A stretch of 64,000 bases of DNA from Pseudomonas sp. SST3 (GTDB lineage: Bacteria > Pseudomonadota > Gammaproteobacteria > Pseudomonadales > Pseudomonadaceae). A model generated the notes under the pieces. That model had not been told where the DNA came from. It searched no databases and saw only the letters and a list, made by a program, of their open reading frames with translations. Where the stretch lies: the NCBI RefSeq assembly GCF_003325755.1, contig NZ_QORI02000008.1:1-64000 (forward strand), written 5' to 3'. Both the position numbers and the translations under genes were made by a program. Shown in pieces: positions 1-7,855 of the stretch. Within the stretch, counting starts at the first letter, position 1; each line of letters begins with the position of its first letter.

Positions 1-98
1 ACGGCTGCCGACGCAGCGGGCGAGTGAGATCGGCCAACTGCTGCCGCATCAGTGGGCGCCGGCCTGAGTCGCGCAAGGTGAGTTCGGCGTACGCTTAC
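1..98 (+). mobile_element. Right end of an IS66-family insertion sequence
   Basis: The element enters from the left edge of the window and ends at 98 with CGCTTAC, the complement of the GTAAGCG terminus common to IS66-family inverted repeats. A transposase reading frame ends 31 bases before this boundary. Immediately after base 98 the sequence resumes a DUF1206 coding frame on the other strand, so the boundary is also marked by what it breaks. IS66 elements usually duplicate 8 bases of target, which would be 99-106 (GGTGCCGT); the other copy lies outside the window. The family call rests on the terminus and a 21-residue tail, so it is good but not certain. Confidence 0.72.
2..67 (+). CDS. IS66-family transposase, C-terminal fragment
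   Basis: Only the last 21 codons are in the window, with the stop TGA at 65-67. The tail contains RLPTQRASEIGQLLPHQW, which fits the remembered C-terminal element of IS66 transposases (an RLPT segment followed by a LLPH.W ending). The protein would catalyse cut-and-paste or copy movement of the element. The stop lies 31 bases inside the presumed terminal repeat end at 98, the usual spacing for an insertion sequence. The rest of the gene is off the left edge, so nothing can be said about whether it is intact. Confidence 0.65.
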   Translation, partial: RLPTQRASEIGQLLPHQWAPA

Positions 99-383
99 GG
101 TGCCGTGCCCCTCTGGATCGGTAATCGCCTGCGTCAGGCGCCACGCCACATAAGCCACCAGACCAACGACCATGATCCAGAGCAAGGTTTCACCGAAGGG
201 TTGCCCCAACAATTGCTGGATAGCGCCCTTGGTTCCAACGGTGTCACCGCTGCCGATACCGGCCAGGAACGCGAACGCACCGACTATCACATAAACGACA
301 CCTCGCGCGGCGTAGCCGCTGCGGGCGAGCCAGACGATGCCTCTGCTGACTTCGCCTTTGGCGTGGGCTGCAGTGGTCTGCAT
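99..383 (-). pseudogene. DUF1206 membrane protein, truncated by IS66 insertion
   Basis: Starting at the ATG at 383-381 the minus strand encodes about 95 residues: a short hydrophilic start, then a hydrophobic segment around GYAARGVVYVIVGAFAF, then a second one around LLWIMVVGLVAYVAWR, followed by the loop ITDPEGHGT. This is the first repeat of the three-repeat DUF1206 family of inner-membrane proteins, whose function is unknown. At base 98/99 the family-like sequence stops and IS66 sequence begins; reading onward gives a basic, non-membrane tail. The gene is therefore interrupted after its first two membrane spans and presumably inactive. The 3' part should lie beyond the insertion element, outside the window. 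Confidence 0.75.
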
Positions 384-573
384 GGAGGCCTCCTGTTGAT
401 TCGTATGGGTGTCTCTTCAGTAGACGGGTGCCGTTCAGGAGGGTTCGTTCCGATTTACGGATGGCAGGCGCAGCAGAGATGTTGGATCTGCCGGGAAGCT
501 GTAGCATGTCGCAAATGCGAGCTATTCCTTTTTAGCCGAAGACCGGCTCGTAGCCGTTTTTATGGGATTCACG

Positions 574-1944
574 ATGATATTTAGCCGAAGAGAAATACTG
601 ACAGGCCTGGCTGGTTTGGGTGTGCTGGGCGTGATCGGTGGTGGCGCGCGCTACTGGCTCGGACGCCCGGCCGATGCGACCACCCATGATTACGAGCTGA
701 TTGCCGCACCGCACGATGTCGAGCTCATCGCCGGGCATCAGACGCCCGCCTGGTGCTACGGTGGGCAGGCGCCCGGCTTCGAGCTGCGTGCACGACAGGG
801 TGATTGGCTGCGGGTGCGCTTCATCAATCATCTGCCGGAACCAACCACCATTCATTGGCATGGCATCCGTCTGCCTTTGAATATGGACGGGGTGCCCTAT
901 GTGTCGCAGCTGCCGGTGCTGCCAGGGGAGTCCTTCGACTATCTTTTCCAGGTGCCTGATGCGGGCAGCTTCTGGTATCACCCGCACACGACCAGCGCCG
1001 AGCAGCTGGGTCGCGGATTGGTTGGTCCGCTGATCGTCGAGGAACGCGAGCCGAGCGGTTTCCGCCATGAGCGAACGCTAAGCCTGAAGAGTTGGCACGT
1101 CGACAAACAAGGCGCCTTCACCGATTTCAGCGTGCCGCGCGAGGCCGCGCGAGGCGGTACGCCGGGCGTGCTGTCGACAGTCAACGGTGAGCATGCGCCA
1201 ACGTTGGAACTGCCAGCCGGGCACATCGTGCGCTTGCGAATCATCAATCTCGATAACACGCTGACATATCGGCTCAATCTTTCGGATGGTGAGGCACGCA
1301 TTTACGCGCTCGATGGCAATCCGATCACGCCGCGCCCACTCGGCAAGAGTTACTGGCTGGGGCCGGGCATGCGCATCGATCTCGCATTGAAGGTACCGCC
1401 AGCGGGGCAAGAACTGTCCTTGCGTAACGGGCCGTTGCGACTGGCGACGCTCGCTTCGGTGGGCAATCACCAGGATGAGGGCGATTGGCCGGCACCGCTT
1501 CCCCCCAACCCGGTTGCCGAGCCAGATTTGCAGCAGGCTGAAACCCTGCGCTTTAACTTCGAGTGGGCGGGTATTTTATCCAGCGACGCGGGGCAGGGCG
1601 ACGGATTCACCTTCTGGCAGGTCAACGGCCAGGCCTGGGATATCAACGACAAGACCTGTGCGGAGCGACCGATCGCGACGTTGAAGAAGAACGGCCACTA
1701 CATCTTCGAGCTGCGCAACCTTAGCCAATATCAGCACCCGATTCACTTGCACGGCATGACCTTCAAGGTGATTTCGTCCAATCGCAGGAAAATCGAGCCC
1801 TGGTTCACCGATACTTATCTGCTAGGCAAAAATGAAACCGCCAGAATCGCCTTGGTGGCGGATAATCCAGGCGTGTGGATGTTCCACTGCCACGTCATCG
1901 ACCATATGGAAACCGGTCTGATGGCGGCAATCGAAGTGGTGTAG
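574..1944 (+). CDS. Tat-exported multicopper oxidase
   Basis: The protein (456 residues from this start) is a three-cupredoxin-type multicopper oxidase. All four copper-binding signatures are visible: TIHWHG near residue 90, WYHPHT near 135, HPIHLHGM near 385, and MFHCHVIDHMETGLM at the C-terminus, which supplies trinuclear-centre histidines and a methionine beside the type 1 copper. The N-terminus SRREILTGLAGLGVLG is a twin-arginine signal, so the enzyme should act folded in the periplasm, oxidising Cu(I), other metals or phenolic substrates. An ATG at 562 is in frame, but GGGA at 564-567 is better placed for the ATG at 574. The gene lies alone on the plus strand with tadA 74 bases downstream. 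The exact substrate cannot be told from sequence; a CueO-like copper oxidase lacking a Met-rich insert is one possibility. Confidence 0.88.
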   Translation: MIFSRREILTGLAGLGVLGVIGGGARYWLGRPADATTHDYELIAAPHDVELIAGHQTPAWCYGGQAPGFELRARQGDWLRVRFINHLPEPTTIHWHGIRLPLNMDGVPYVSQLPVLPGESFDYLFQVPDAGSFWYHPHTTSAEQLGRGLVGPLIVEEREPSGFRHERTLSLKSWHVDKQGAFTDFSVPREAARGGTPGVLSTVNGEHAPTLELPAGHIVRLRIINLDNTLTYRLNLSDGEARIYALDGNPITPRPLGKSYWLGPGMRIDLALKVPPAGQELSLRNGPLRLATLASVGNHQDEGDWPAPLPPNPVAEPDLQQAETLRFNFEWAGILSSDAGQGDGFTFWQVNGQAWDINDKTCAERPIATLKKNGHYIFELRNLSQYQHPIHLHGMTFKVISSNRRKIEPWFTDTYLLGKNETARIALVADNPGVWMFHCHVIDHMETGLMAAIEVV

Positions 1945-1992
1945 GGCAGTCGCAGCTGGAAGCCGAAGTTAAGCAGGAGAGAAAAGCGAGCA

Positions 1993-2022
1993 ATGGAGCA
2001 GCAGAAGCTGGATTGGAAATGA
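1993..2022 (+). CDS. Possible 9-codon leader peptide before tadA
   Basis: A short frame encoding MEQQKLDWK begins at 1993 after a purine-rich CAGGAGAG at about 1975-1982, and its stop overlaps the tadA start in an ATGA arrangement. Such overlaps often couple translation of two frames. It may equally be chance, since the spacing from the Shine-Dalgarno-like sequence is long. Confidence 0.2.
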   Translation: MEQQKLDWK

Positions 2023-2537
2023 AACGCCCCGTGATTATTGATCGTTCCGGTGATGAGAAATTCATGCGCGCAGCGCTGGGGCTGGCCGCCGAAGGCGCGC
2101 GGCTGGGCGAGGTTCCGGTGGGCGCGGTCGTGGTGCAGAACGGCGTCATCATCGGCAGCGGCTTCAATTGCCCGATATCCCGCCACGATCCCAGCGCTCA
2201 CGCCGAGATGGTAGCGATCCGCGATGCCGCGTTGCGAATGGAGAACTACCGGTTGCCGGGCTGCACGCTGTACGTGACGCTGGAGCCCTGCAGCATGTGC
2301 GCGGGCTTGATCGTGCACTCACGCATTCAGCGTGTGGTGTACGGCGCTACGGAGCCCAAGGCTGGCGTTGCGATCAGCCGTGGCCAGTTCTTTTCCCAGG
2401 AATTTCTCAACCACCGCGTGCTGATAGAGGGCGGTGTGATGACGCAAGCGTGCAGCGAGATGCTGAGCGAATTCTTTCGCATGCGACGCCTCAAGGCCCG
2501 CGGCGGCGATGTTGAGCAAGGTTCAGTGGACAGCTGA
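2019..2537 (+). CDS. tadA: tRNA-specific adenosine deaminase TadA
   Basis: This 172-residue protein belongs to the cytidine/deoxycytidylate deaminase fold and converts adenosine 34 to inosine in the anticodon of tRNA-Arg(ACG), which lets one tRNA read several codons. The zinc and catalytic motif HAEM (histidine ligand plus proton-shuttle glutamate) and the paired cysteines in PCSMCAG are both present, as are the family-typical FMRAALGLA and GEVPVGAV segments. The ATG at 2019 gives the usual N-terminus; a longer reading from 1875 would run into the preceding gene and lacks family similarity. It converges on the ABC transporter gene, with the stops about 20 bases apart. It is an essential housekeeping gene in most bacteria. 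Confidence 0.95.
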   Translation: MKRPVIIDRSGDEKFMRAALGLAAEGARLGEVPVGAVVVQNGVIIGSGFNCPISRHDPSAHAEMVAIRDAALRMENYRLPGCTLYVTLEPCSMCAGLIVHSRIQRVVYGATEPKAGVAISRGQFFSQEFLNHRVLIEGGVMTQACSEMLSEFFRMRRLKARGGDVEQGSVDS

Positions 2538-2556
2538 GCGAGCGGCGCTCTGAAGA

Positions 2557-3665
2557 TCAAACGCTGCCGCTATAGCGACGCACGCCTGCTTCAGGTAGCT
2601 TTTCGTGGGCGGCAACGCTGCCCTGCGCAGGAAACACCACCAAATGGTCGGCGGCGATGCCGATGCCAACTTCCTGTCCAGTCGGGTAGTCAGCATGGCT
2701 GGGAAATATGCCTTCGAGCAGATTGCCGGTCGGCAATTGCAGGCGATACAAGGTCGAGGCACCGAGAAAAGTCTTGCCGACGATAAGCGCCTTGAGCGCG
2801 CTCTGTGGCGAATAGACGATGTCATCCGGACGCAGCAGAACATCCACTGAGCTGCCGGCTGGCATGGTGTAGGCGCGGTTACCGCGAATGACCCCGAGCT
2901 CGTCTGTACCGTTTCCGGATCGATCAGCTGGCCGCGAATGAAATACCCTTGACCGATGAAACTCGCCACGAATGGCGTAAGCGGCTCGTGATAGAGATTG
3001 AACGGCGTATCCCACTGTTCCAACCGCCCATCCTTGAACACACCGACCTGATCGCTGACGGCGAAGGCCTCTTCCTGATCATGGGTGACGAGGATGGCGC
3101 TGGTGCCGCGCTTCTTGAGAATCTCACGCACCTCGTGACTCAGGCGACGCCGCAAATCCCCATCGAGGTTGGAAAAGGGCTCGTCGAGTAGCAACAGCTC
3201 CGGTTCGGGCGCGAGCGCGCGGGCGAGGGCGACGCGCTGCTGTTGACCGCCTGAGAGCTCGTGCGGGTAACGCTTGCCCAGTGTCGATAGATGGACCAGC
3301 TCAAGCATCTCGCGGACGATGCGTTGGCACTGCGGATGCTTGCGTACCCCAAAGCCGATGTTTTCCGCCACGGTCAGGTGAGGGAACAGGGCATAGTCCT
3401 GGAACACCATGCCGACTCGGCGCTTCTCTGGCGCGAGGGTAAAGCCGCGCCGCGACAATACGGCGTCACCCAGCTGGATCTCGCCTTCGTTGACGTGCTC
3501 GAAACCGGCGATGGCCCGGAGCGTTGTGGTCTTGCCACAGCCGGATGGCCCCAGCAGGCAGCCGATGTCACCACGATTCAGGTGCAGATTGAGGTTCTGC
3601 ACGATGCTCTGGCCACCATAGCCGCAATCGAGATTACGCAGCTGCAGGAGTGCTTGGTGGCTCAT
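2557..3665 (-). pseudogene. FbpC-type ABC transporter ATP-binding protein, frameshifted
   Basis: The N-terminal 250 residues form a complete ABC ATPase: Walker A GPSGCGKTT, Q-loop FQDYALFPH, signature LSGGQQQR, Walker B LLLLDEP and switch histidine in VTHDQEEA. The arrangement matches FbpC-like ATPases of ferric-iron or related uptake systems, with a C-terminal TOBE-type regulatory domain. That domain is in another frame: after DPETVQT the reading goes wrong at about 2901, and the sense frame resumes as ELGVIRGNRAYTMP through to a stop at 2557. One missing base in the CTC(C)GT run repairs it to about 370 residues. No permease or binding protein is adjacent. The start overlaps the argF stop by 4 bases, suggesting co-transcription. 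Whether the break is real or a sequence error is discussed in the findings. Confidence 0.85.
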
Positions 3666-4582
3666 GCGTGGTGGTAAGCCGGCTCGACCAGAAACTCAAG
3701 CAATGCCTTCTGTGCGTGCAATCGGTTCTCGGCCTGCTGCCAAGCCACTGCGCGCGGATCATCGAGCAGATCGTGACTGATCTCCTCGCCGCGGTGAGCT
3801 GGCAGGCAATGCATGAAGAGCACTTCGTCGGTCGCCTCGTCGAGTAAGGCCCGGTCGACCTGGTAAGGCCGGAAGGTGGCAATACGTGCCGCCACCTCAT
3901 CTTCCTGGCCCATCGAAGCCCAGACGTCAGTGCTGACGAGGTGAGCCCCGTTTACCGCTTCGCGCGGGTCACGGAATATCTGCACCCGATCACCAGCCTT
4001 AGCCAGTAGCTGGCCCTTGGGCTCGTAGCCTTCAGGGCAGGCGATGCGCAGCTGGAAGTCGAACTGGATCGCCGCCTCCATATAAGAGTTGCACATGTTG
4101 TTGCCGTCACCGACCCAGGCCACCGTCTTGCCCGCGATATTGCCGCGGTGCTCATGGAAAGTCTGCATGTCGGCCATCAGCTGGCAGGGGTGCAGATCGT
4201 CGGACAAACCGTTAATAACCGGCACCGACGAGTGAGCGGCGAACCCGGTGAGTGTCGCGTGGGCAAAGGTGCGGATCATGACCGCATCGAGCATGCTGGA
4301 CATGACGATGGCCGAGTCGCTGATCGGCTCGCCGCGGCCCAATTGCGTGTCGCGGGGCGAGAGAAAGATCGCCTGGCCGCCGAGCTGAATCATGCCGGCC
4401 TCGAAGGACAACCGGGTCCGCGTTGAGGCCTTTTCGAAAATCATCCCCAGAACCCGGTTCTTCAGCGGCTCGAACAGAATTCCGCGCTCGCGCAGATCCT
4501 TCAGCTCGATGCCGCGACGAACCAGGCCGAGTAGCTCCTGGGGCGTGCAGTCCATCAGTGAGAGAAAATGCCTTGCGCTCAT
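3662..4582 (-). CDS. argF: Ornithine carbamoyltransferase
   Basis: This 306-residue cytoplasmic enzyme transfers the carbamoyl group to ornithine to make citrulline in arginine biosynthesis. The carbamoyl-phosphate loop STRTR is at residues 53-57, HPCQ near 131, and the ornithine-site loop [12 protein letters not shown] is near the C-terminus; length is normal for the anabolic ArgF form. It is the first gene of a minus-strand pair, overlapping the ABC ATPase gene by 4 bases. The upstream 270 bases to grxD carry the divergent promoters. ArgF is favoured over the catabolic ArcB because no arcA or arcC is near and the protein is shorter than typical ArcB. Confidence 0.95.
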   Translation of the reverse strand: MSARHFLSLMDCTPQELLGLVRRGIELKDLRERGILFEPLKNRVLGMIFEKASTRTRLSFEAGMIQLGGQAIFLSPRDTQLGRGEPISDSAIVMSSMLDAVMIRTFAHATLTGFAAHSSVPVINGLSDDLHPCQLMADMQTFHEHRGNIAGKTVAWVGDGNNMCNSYMEAAIQFDFQLRIACPEGYEPKGQLLAKAGDRVQIFRDPREAVNGAHLVSTDVWASMGQEDEVAARIATFRPYQVDRALLDEATDEVLFMHCLPAHRGEEISHDLLDDPRAVAWQQAENRLHAQKALLEFLVEPAYHHA

Positions 4583-4853
4583 ATCAACTACCTTTATTGC
4601 CGCAATCGAGGCCGGCGGTTTTTTGAGAAAAAGGAGGGCCTACGACAGGGGGTCGCACGGGAAGCGACGAAACGGGAAAGGCGAGATCTTATCCAGAAAG
4701 CCTTAGTGGGCGCAAATCGGCCGCCGGGTGCCAGAAAATGCCCTGTGAAGGTGCATTCTTTGCCGACTGCTGAGAAAACCCGAGCCCCCGACTCGGCTTT
4801 TACAACGCTGTTCCTGTACAATGCGCGCCAACCGTGACTAGCCGAGGTGCCCC

Positions 4854-5180
4854 ATGGATATCATCGAAACCATTAAAGAGCAGATCGAAAAGAACCCGGT
4901 GCTGCTGTATATGAAAGGTTCGCCCAATGCGCCGCAGTGCGGCTTCTCCGCCCGCGCGACACAGGCTGTGATGGGCTGCGGCGAGAAGTTCGCCTACGTC
5001 GACATCCTGCAGAATCCCGAGATTCGCACCAACCTGCCGAAATATGCCAATTGGCCGACTTTCCCGCAATTGTGGGTCAGCGGCGAGCTGGTCGGTGGCA
5101 GCGACATCATTCTGGAGATGTTCGAGAAAGGTGAGCTGCAGCCATTAATCAAGGAAGCCGTGCAAAAAGCCGGCGCCTGA
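4854..5180 (+). CDS. grxD: Monothiol glutaredoxin Grx4
   Basis: The 108-residue protein is a monothiol glutaredoxin with the CGFS active site at residues 29-32, preceded by LLYMKGSPNAPQ and followed by the glutathione-binding WPTFPQLWV segment. Such proteins hold a [2Fe-2S] cluster between two subunits with glutathione and pass it to target proteins, linking redox state to iron-sulfur assembly. It stands alone on the plus strand with its own terminator at 5194-5220, and sits next to bacterioferritin, a common pairing of iron-related genes in pseudomonads. The start is set by the start of family similarity (MDIIETIKEQI). Confidence 0.95.
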   Translation: MDIIETIKEQIEKNPVLLYMKGSPNAPQCGFSARATQAVMGCGEKFAYVDILQNPEIRTNLPKYANWPTFPQLWVSGELVGGSDIILEMFEKGELQPLIKEAVQKAGA

Positions 5181-5193
5181 TCAAAGAGTGTTC

Positions 5194-5220
5194 CAAACCC
5201 GCCAATTGGCGGGTTTTTTT
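5194..5220 (+). terminator. Rho-independent terminator of grxD
   Basis: A perfect stem AACCCGCC / GGCGGGTT closes over the short AATT loop and is followed by seven T residues, 15 bases after the grxD stop. Confidence 0.93.
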
Positions 5221-5258
5221 ATGCCGAGTTCCGTTCTCTTAGGCATGCAACCAGAAAT

Positions 5259-5284
5259 GAAAACGGGAGCCAGCGGCTCCCGTT
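5259..5284 (-). terminator. Rho-independent terminator of bfr
   Basis: On the minus strand a stem ACGGGAGCC / GGCTCCCGT is followed by a TTTTC tract, just after the bacterioferritin stop at 5307. Confidence 0.85.
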
Positions 5285-5306
5285 AGTGCTTCGCGCAGGC
5301 AGGCGG

Positions 5307-5777
5307 TCAATCATCCATCTGCGACTGCAGATAGTTTTCCATGCCCACCTTGTCTATCAGGCTCAGCTGGGTTTCCAGCCAGTCGATGTGTTCTTCCTCC
5401 GACTCGAGGATGTCTTCCAGTAGCTCACGGCTTCCGTAGTCACCGACGCTCTCGCAATAGGCGATGGCCACCTTTAGGTCCTGGACGCCACCCTGCTCGA
5501 GCTTGAGGTCGCAATCGAGCATTTCCCGCGTGTTCTCGCCGATCAGCAGCTTACCGAGATCCTGAAGGTTGGGAAGACCCTCGAGAAAGAGAATCCGCTT
5601 GATCAGCTTATCGGCATGCTTCATCTCGTCGATGGATTCCTCGTACTCGTGCTTGCCGAGCTTGCCGAGCCCCCAATCTTCGTACATGCGTGCATGCAGG
5701 AAGTACTGGTTGATGGCGACCAGTTCATTGGCGAGGATTTTGTTGAGGTGCTGGATGACTAGCTTGTCGCCTTTCAT
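5307..5777 (-). CDS. bfr: Bacterioferritin (heme-binding BfrB type)
   Basis: This 156-residue protein forms a 24-subunit hollow shell that oxidises Fe(II) and stores iron. The residues expected of a heme-containing bacterioferritin are all there: ferroxidase ligands Glu18, Glu51, His54, Glu94, Glu127 and His130, Tyr25, and Met52, which binds heme between two subunits. It ends at a strong terminator. The partner ferredoxin gene bfd lies upstream on the same strand, separated by about 200 bases with its own terminator, so the two are probably transcribed separately. Presence of Met52 argues against an FtnA-type ferritin. Confidence 0.95.
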   Translation of the reverse strand: MKGDKLVIQHLNKILANELVAINQYFLHARMYEDWGLGKLGKHEYEESIDEMKHADKLIKRILFLEGLPNLQDLGKLLIGENTREMLDCDLKLEQGGVQDLKVAIAYCESVGDYGSRELLEDILESEEEHIDWLETQLSLIDKVGMENYLQSQMDD

Positions 5778-5931
5778 GTCGGTGTCCTGATTCGAATTCG
5801 AATGCGTCTGATGCGATCAGTCTGGCCACGAACCATTAGGCTGTCAAACCTAAGCCCTTGAATACAAAAGGGTAAAACCGAATAAGAATACGTCTGTTCC
5901 GCGACTCGGAAGCAACACGTTGATTTGCAGA

Positions 5932-5961
5932 CAGAAAAAAGCCGGGCATAAGGCCCGGCTT
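5932..5961 (-). terminator. Rho-independent terminator of bfd
   Basis: Read on the minus strand, AAGCCGGGC and GCCCGGCTT pair around CTTAT and run into TTTTTTC, 18 bases beyond the bfd stop. Confidence 0.92.
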
Positions 5962-5979
5962 CGGAAGCATCTTGGTATT

Positions 5980-6198
5980 TCAGGCGGGAGCAAAACTGAC
6001 GGGGTAGGCAAGGGAGGCCTGGGCCCCTTGTACATTGCTCAAGGTTTCACGAACGACCTGCTTTGCCACGCATGCGCACTTGCCGCACTGGCTGGCAACA
6101 CCGGTAGCTTCACGCACCTCACGATAGCTGCAGCAGCCTTCATAAATCGCTTCACGAATCTGACCGTCGGTAACACCCTGGCAAAGACAGACGTACAT
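5980..6198 (-). CDS. bfd: Bacterioferritin-associated ferredoxin
   Basis: A 72-residue [2Fe-2S] protein of the BFD family. The four cluster cysteines occur as CLC near residue 4-6 and CGKC near 38-41, the family pattern CxC...CxxC. Bfd docks on bacterioferritin and supplies electrons through the heme so stored Fe(III) is released as Fe(II). In pseudomonads it is induced under iron starvation, and a strong Fur-box match is found at 6239-6257, some 40-60 bases upstream of this start. The neighbouring bfr supplies the partner. The C-terminal tail after the fourth cysteine is ordinary for Pseudomonas Bfd. Confidence 0.95.
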   Translation of the reverse strand: MYVCLCQGVTDGQIREAIYEGCCSYREVREATGVASQCGKCACVAKQVVRETLSNVQGAQASLAYPVSFAPA

Positions 6199-6238
6199 AT
6201 GAACTACCCGTTGGGTCTGTGATGGTTGAGATGCTAAA

Positions 6239-6257
6239 CAGAATGATAATGATTGTC
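6239..6257 (-). promoter_or_regulatory. Fur box upstream of bfd
   Basis: The 19 bases CAGAATGATAATGATTGTC match the classical Fur consensus GATAATGATAATCATTATC at 15 positions. The location, 41-59 bases before the bfd start on the minus strand, fits repression of bfd by Fur with iron. Confidence 0.8.
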
Positions 6258-6339
6258 AAAGCTCGTTCGTCGCCTCGCTCGATTTCATTCGCGTGTCGCA
6301 GTTGGCCGCGGCGTAAGAAGGCCTGAGCGACAATGCCAC

Positions 6340-6356
6340 CTGGCCCAACCATTGCC
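6340..6356 (+). promoter_or_regulatory. Sigma-54-type -24/-12 promoter candidate before the PspA/flotillin module
   Basis: CTGGCCCAACCATTGCC carries the obligatory GG and GC doublets separated by exactly 10 bases and matches TGGC...TTGC of the sigma-54 consensus. It lies about 95 bases upstream of the first gene of the module. Sigma-54 control is the known mode for the enterobacterial psp operon, which supports the call. No enhancer-binding protein gene is adjacent, and promoter function is inferred. Confidence 0.6.
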
Positions 6357-6451
6357 GTGAAATGCAGGTTGTAAGTGGCGCGTCACATTTCCGCGAAATC
6401 TTTCATGTAATGCCGTTGTTCTTATTACATGTGCTGCTACCTTTCGGCGCT

Positions 6452-7072
6452 ATGGAAACGAAAACGTCCGCACATTATCAGCGCCTCTTCCGGCAACGCC
6501 TTCGTGATCAGGGGTTGGTGAAGAAGGAAGTTTGGATCTTGCCCGAACATTCAGCGCGGCTTGCGGCGATTGAGAAGAGAATGCGCCAGCCGCTTCAGGG
6601 GCTGGCTTCATGTGAAATGGAAGAAGGTATGGATATGCCGCAGCTATGGACCGCCCAGGCGTTGCATGACGCTATTGAAACCTCTGATCTCTGCAAAAGC
6701 GGTCAGATCGCAATCGAGCTGATCGAAGGCGCTGATGCCAGTTTGCGCGTCACGATGCGTGAGTATGGTGATTTGCCGATCTACGTCGCAGTGATTGGCG
6801 AGCAAATCATCGTCGAGGCTCTGCTTTGGCCTGTTACTGATGTGCAGGATCCGAACGCATTCAATGAGCAGATATTGCGCACCCACAAGTTGTTTCCGCT
6901 TTCGTGCATTGGCATCGAGTCGCTTCCGGATGGCCAGCCTTGCTACACCATGTTCGGTGCATTGAGTTCGGCGTCCACGCTTTCAGATGTGGTGCTGGAG
7001 ATCGAGTTGCTTGGCGATAACGTGATCAAGGCTACCGAGGCGTACGAAGGCTTTCTCAAGGCCGGCGTTTGA
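6452..7072 (+). CDS. YjfI-like DUF2170 family protein
   Basis: The 206-residue protein matches the YjfI/DUF2170 family: an N-terminal helical, basic region (SAHYQRLFRQRLRDQGL) and then the family domain from about residue 60, including the segments YGDLPIYVAVIGEQI and the closing EIELLGDNVIKATEAYE. No catalytic residues are apparent. The function is unknown, but members sit next to PspA-type proteins in many genomes, as here, where the stop is 19 bases before the PspA-like gene. The ATG at 6452 is preferred over the upstream frame from 6362, whose first 30 residues look like untranslated leader. It would be the first gene behind the sigma-54-like promoter at 6340. Confidence 0.85.
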   Translation: METKTSAHYQRLFRQRLRDQGLVKKEVWILPEHSARLAAIEKRMRQPLQGLASCEMEEGMDMPQLWTAQALHDAIETSDLCKSGQIAIELIEGADASLRVTMREYGDLPIYVAVIGEQIIVEALLWPVTDVQDPNAFNEQILRTHKLFPLSCIGIESLPDGQPCYTMFGALSSASTLSDVVLEIELLGDNVIKATEAYEGFLKAGV

Positions 7073-7091
7073 GCTCTAAAGGAGATTTGAG

Positions 7092-7787
7092 ATGAATGTA
7101 TGGAGCAAGCTGCTCACCGCCCTGCGCGGGGGCGTCAATGAGGCGGGCGAGGCGGTAGTGGATAGCCAAGCGCTGCGTATTCTTGATCAGGAAATTCGCG
7201 ATGCCGATTCCGAGTTGCGCAAAGCCAAGGAGTCGCTGGCTGAAATAATGGCCAAGCAGAAGTTGGCCGCTGAGCGCGTCAACAAGGCAGCTAAAGCAAT
7301 CAGCGAATACGAACAATATGTGTTGAAGGCACTTCAGGCCGGTGATGAGCCGTTGGCCAAGGAAGTGGCCGCAAAGATTGCCAATCTTGAGACTGAGCAG
7401 ATCGCCGAGCGCGAACAGGCCGATAATTACGCTGAGAGCGTGGCGCAACTGCGCAAGGCCGTCAGTCAGGCGGAAGCACATATCAAGCGGCTCAAGCAGC
7501 AGGTTGATACGGTCAAGGCTACGGAGAGTGTGCAGAAGGCCCAGATGGCTGTCGCCCAGCGCTACGGCGGCTCCCAGGCCAAATTGCACACCGCGGTTGA
7601 GTCGCTCGAGCGGATCAAGCAGCAACAAGCCGAGCGCGCAGCGAAGATGGAGGCAACGGCCGAGCTCGCACAGGCGTCCCACGTCGACGAATCACTTGAT
7701 GCCAAATTGCGCGCCGCGGGGATTGTTGCCGACACTGCCAGTGCAGACAGTGTGCTCGCGCGCCTGAAGAACAAGGCTAAGGGTTGA
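7092..7787 (+). CDS. PspA/IM30-family protein
   Basis: This 231-residue protein is almost wholly alpha-helical coiled coil with charged heptads (for example ELRKAKESLAEIMAKQKLAA and LKQQVDTVKATESVQKAQ), the build of PspA/Vipp1/IM30, ESCRT-III-like proteins that coat and repair the inner membrane. The N-terminal WSKLLTALRGGVNEAGEAVVD is an amphipathic start as in YjfJ. A good ribosome-binding site AAAGGAG precedes the ATG. Its neighbours (YjfI before, an NfeD/YqiJ-like protein and flotillin after) match conserved membrane-stress gene sets. No pspB, pspC or pspF is adjacent, so it is not the classical psp operon. Confidence 0.9.
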   Translation: MNVWSKLLTALRGGVNEAGEAVVDSQALRILDQEIRDADSELRKAKESLAEIMAKQKLAAERVNKAAKAISEYEQYVLKALQAGDEPLAKEVAAKIANLETEQIAEREQADNYAESVAQLRKAVSQAEAHIKRLKQQVDTVKATESVQKAQMAVAQRYGGSQAKLHTAVESLERIKQQQAERAAKMEATAELAQASHVDESLDAKLRAAGIVADTASADSVLARLKNKAKG

Positions 7788-7855
7788 CCCCGACGCCGGT
7801 GGAGCCGGTCTCGCGGAGTTGGCGGGGCAGGCGCCACAACACAAGGAAGTGATCC

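Noticed and set aside
5850..6035. A 61-codon minus-strand frame between bfr and bfd
   Set aside because: It spans the bfd terminator hairpin and has no ribosome site; not credible.
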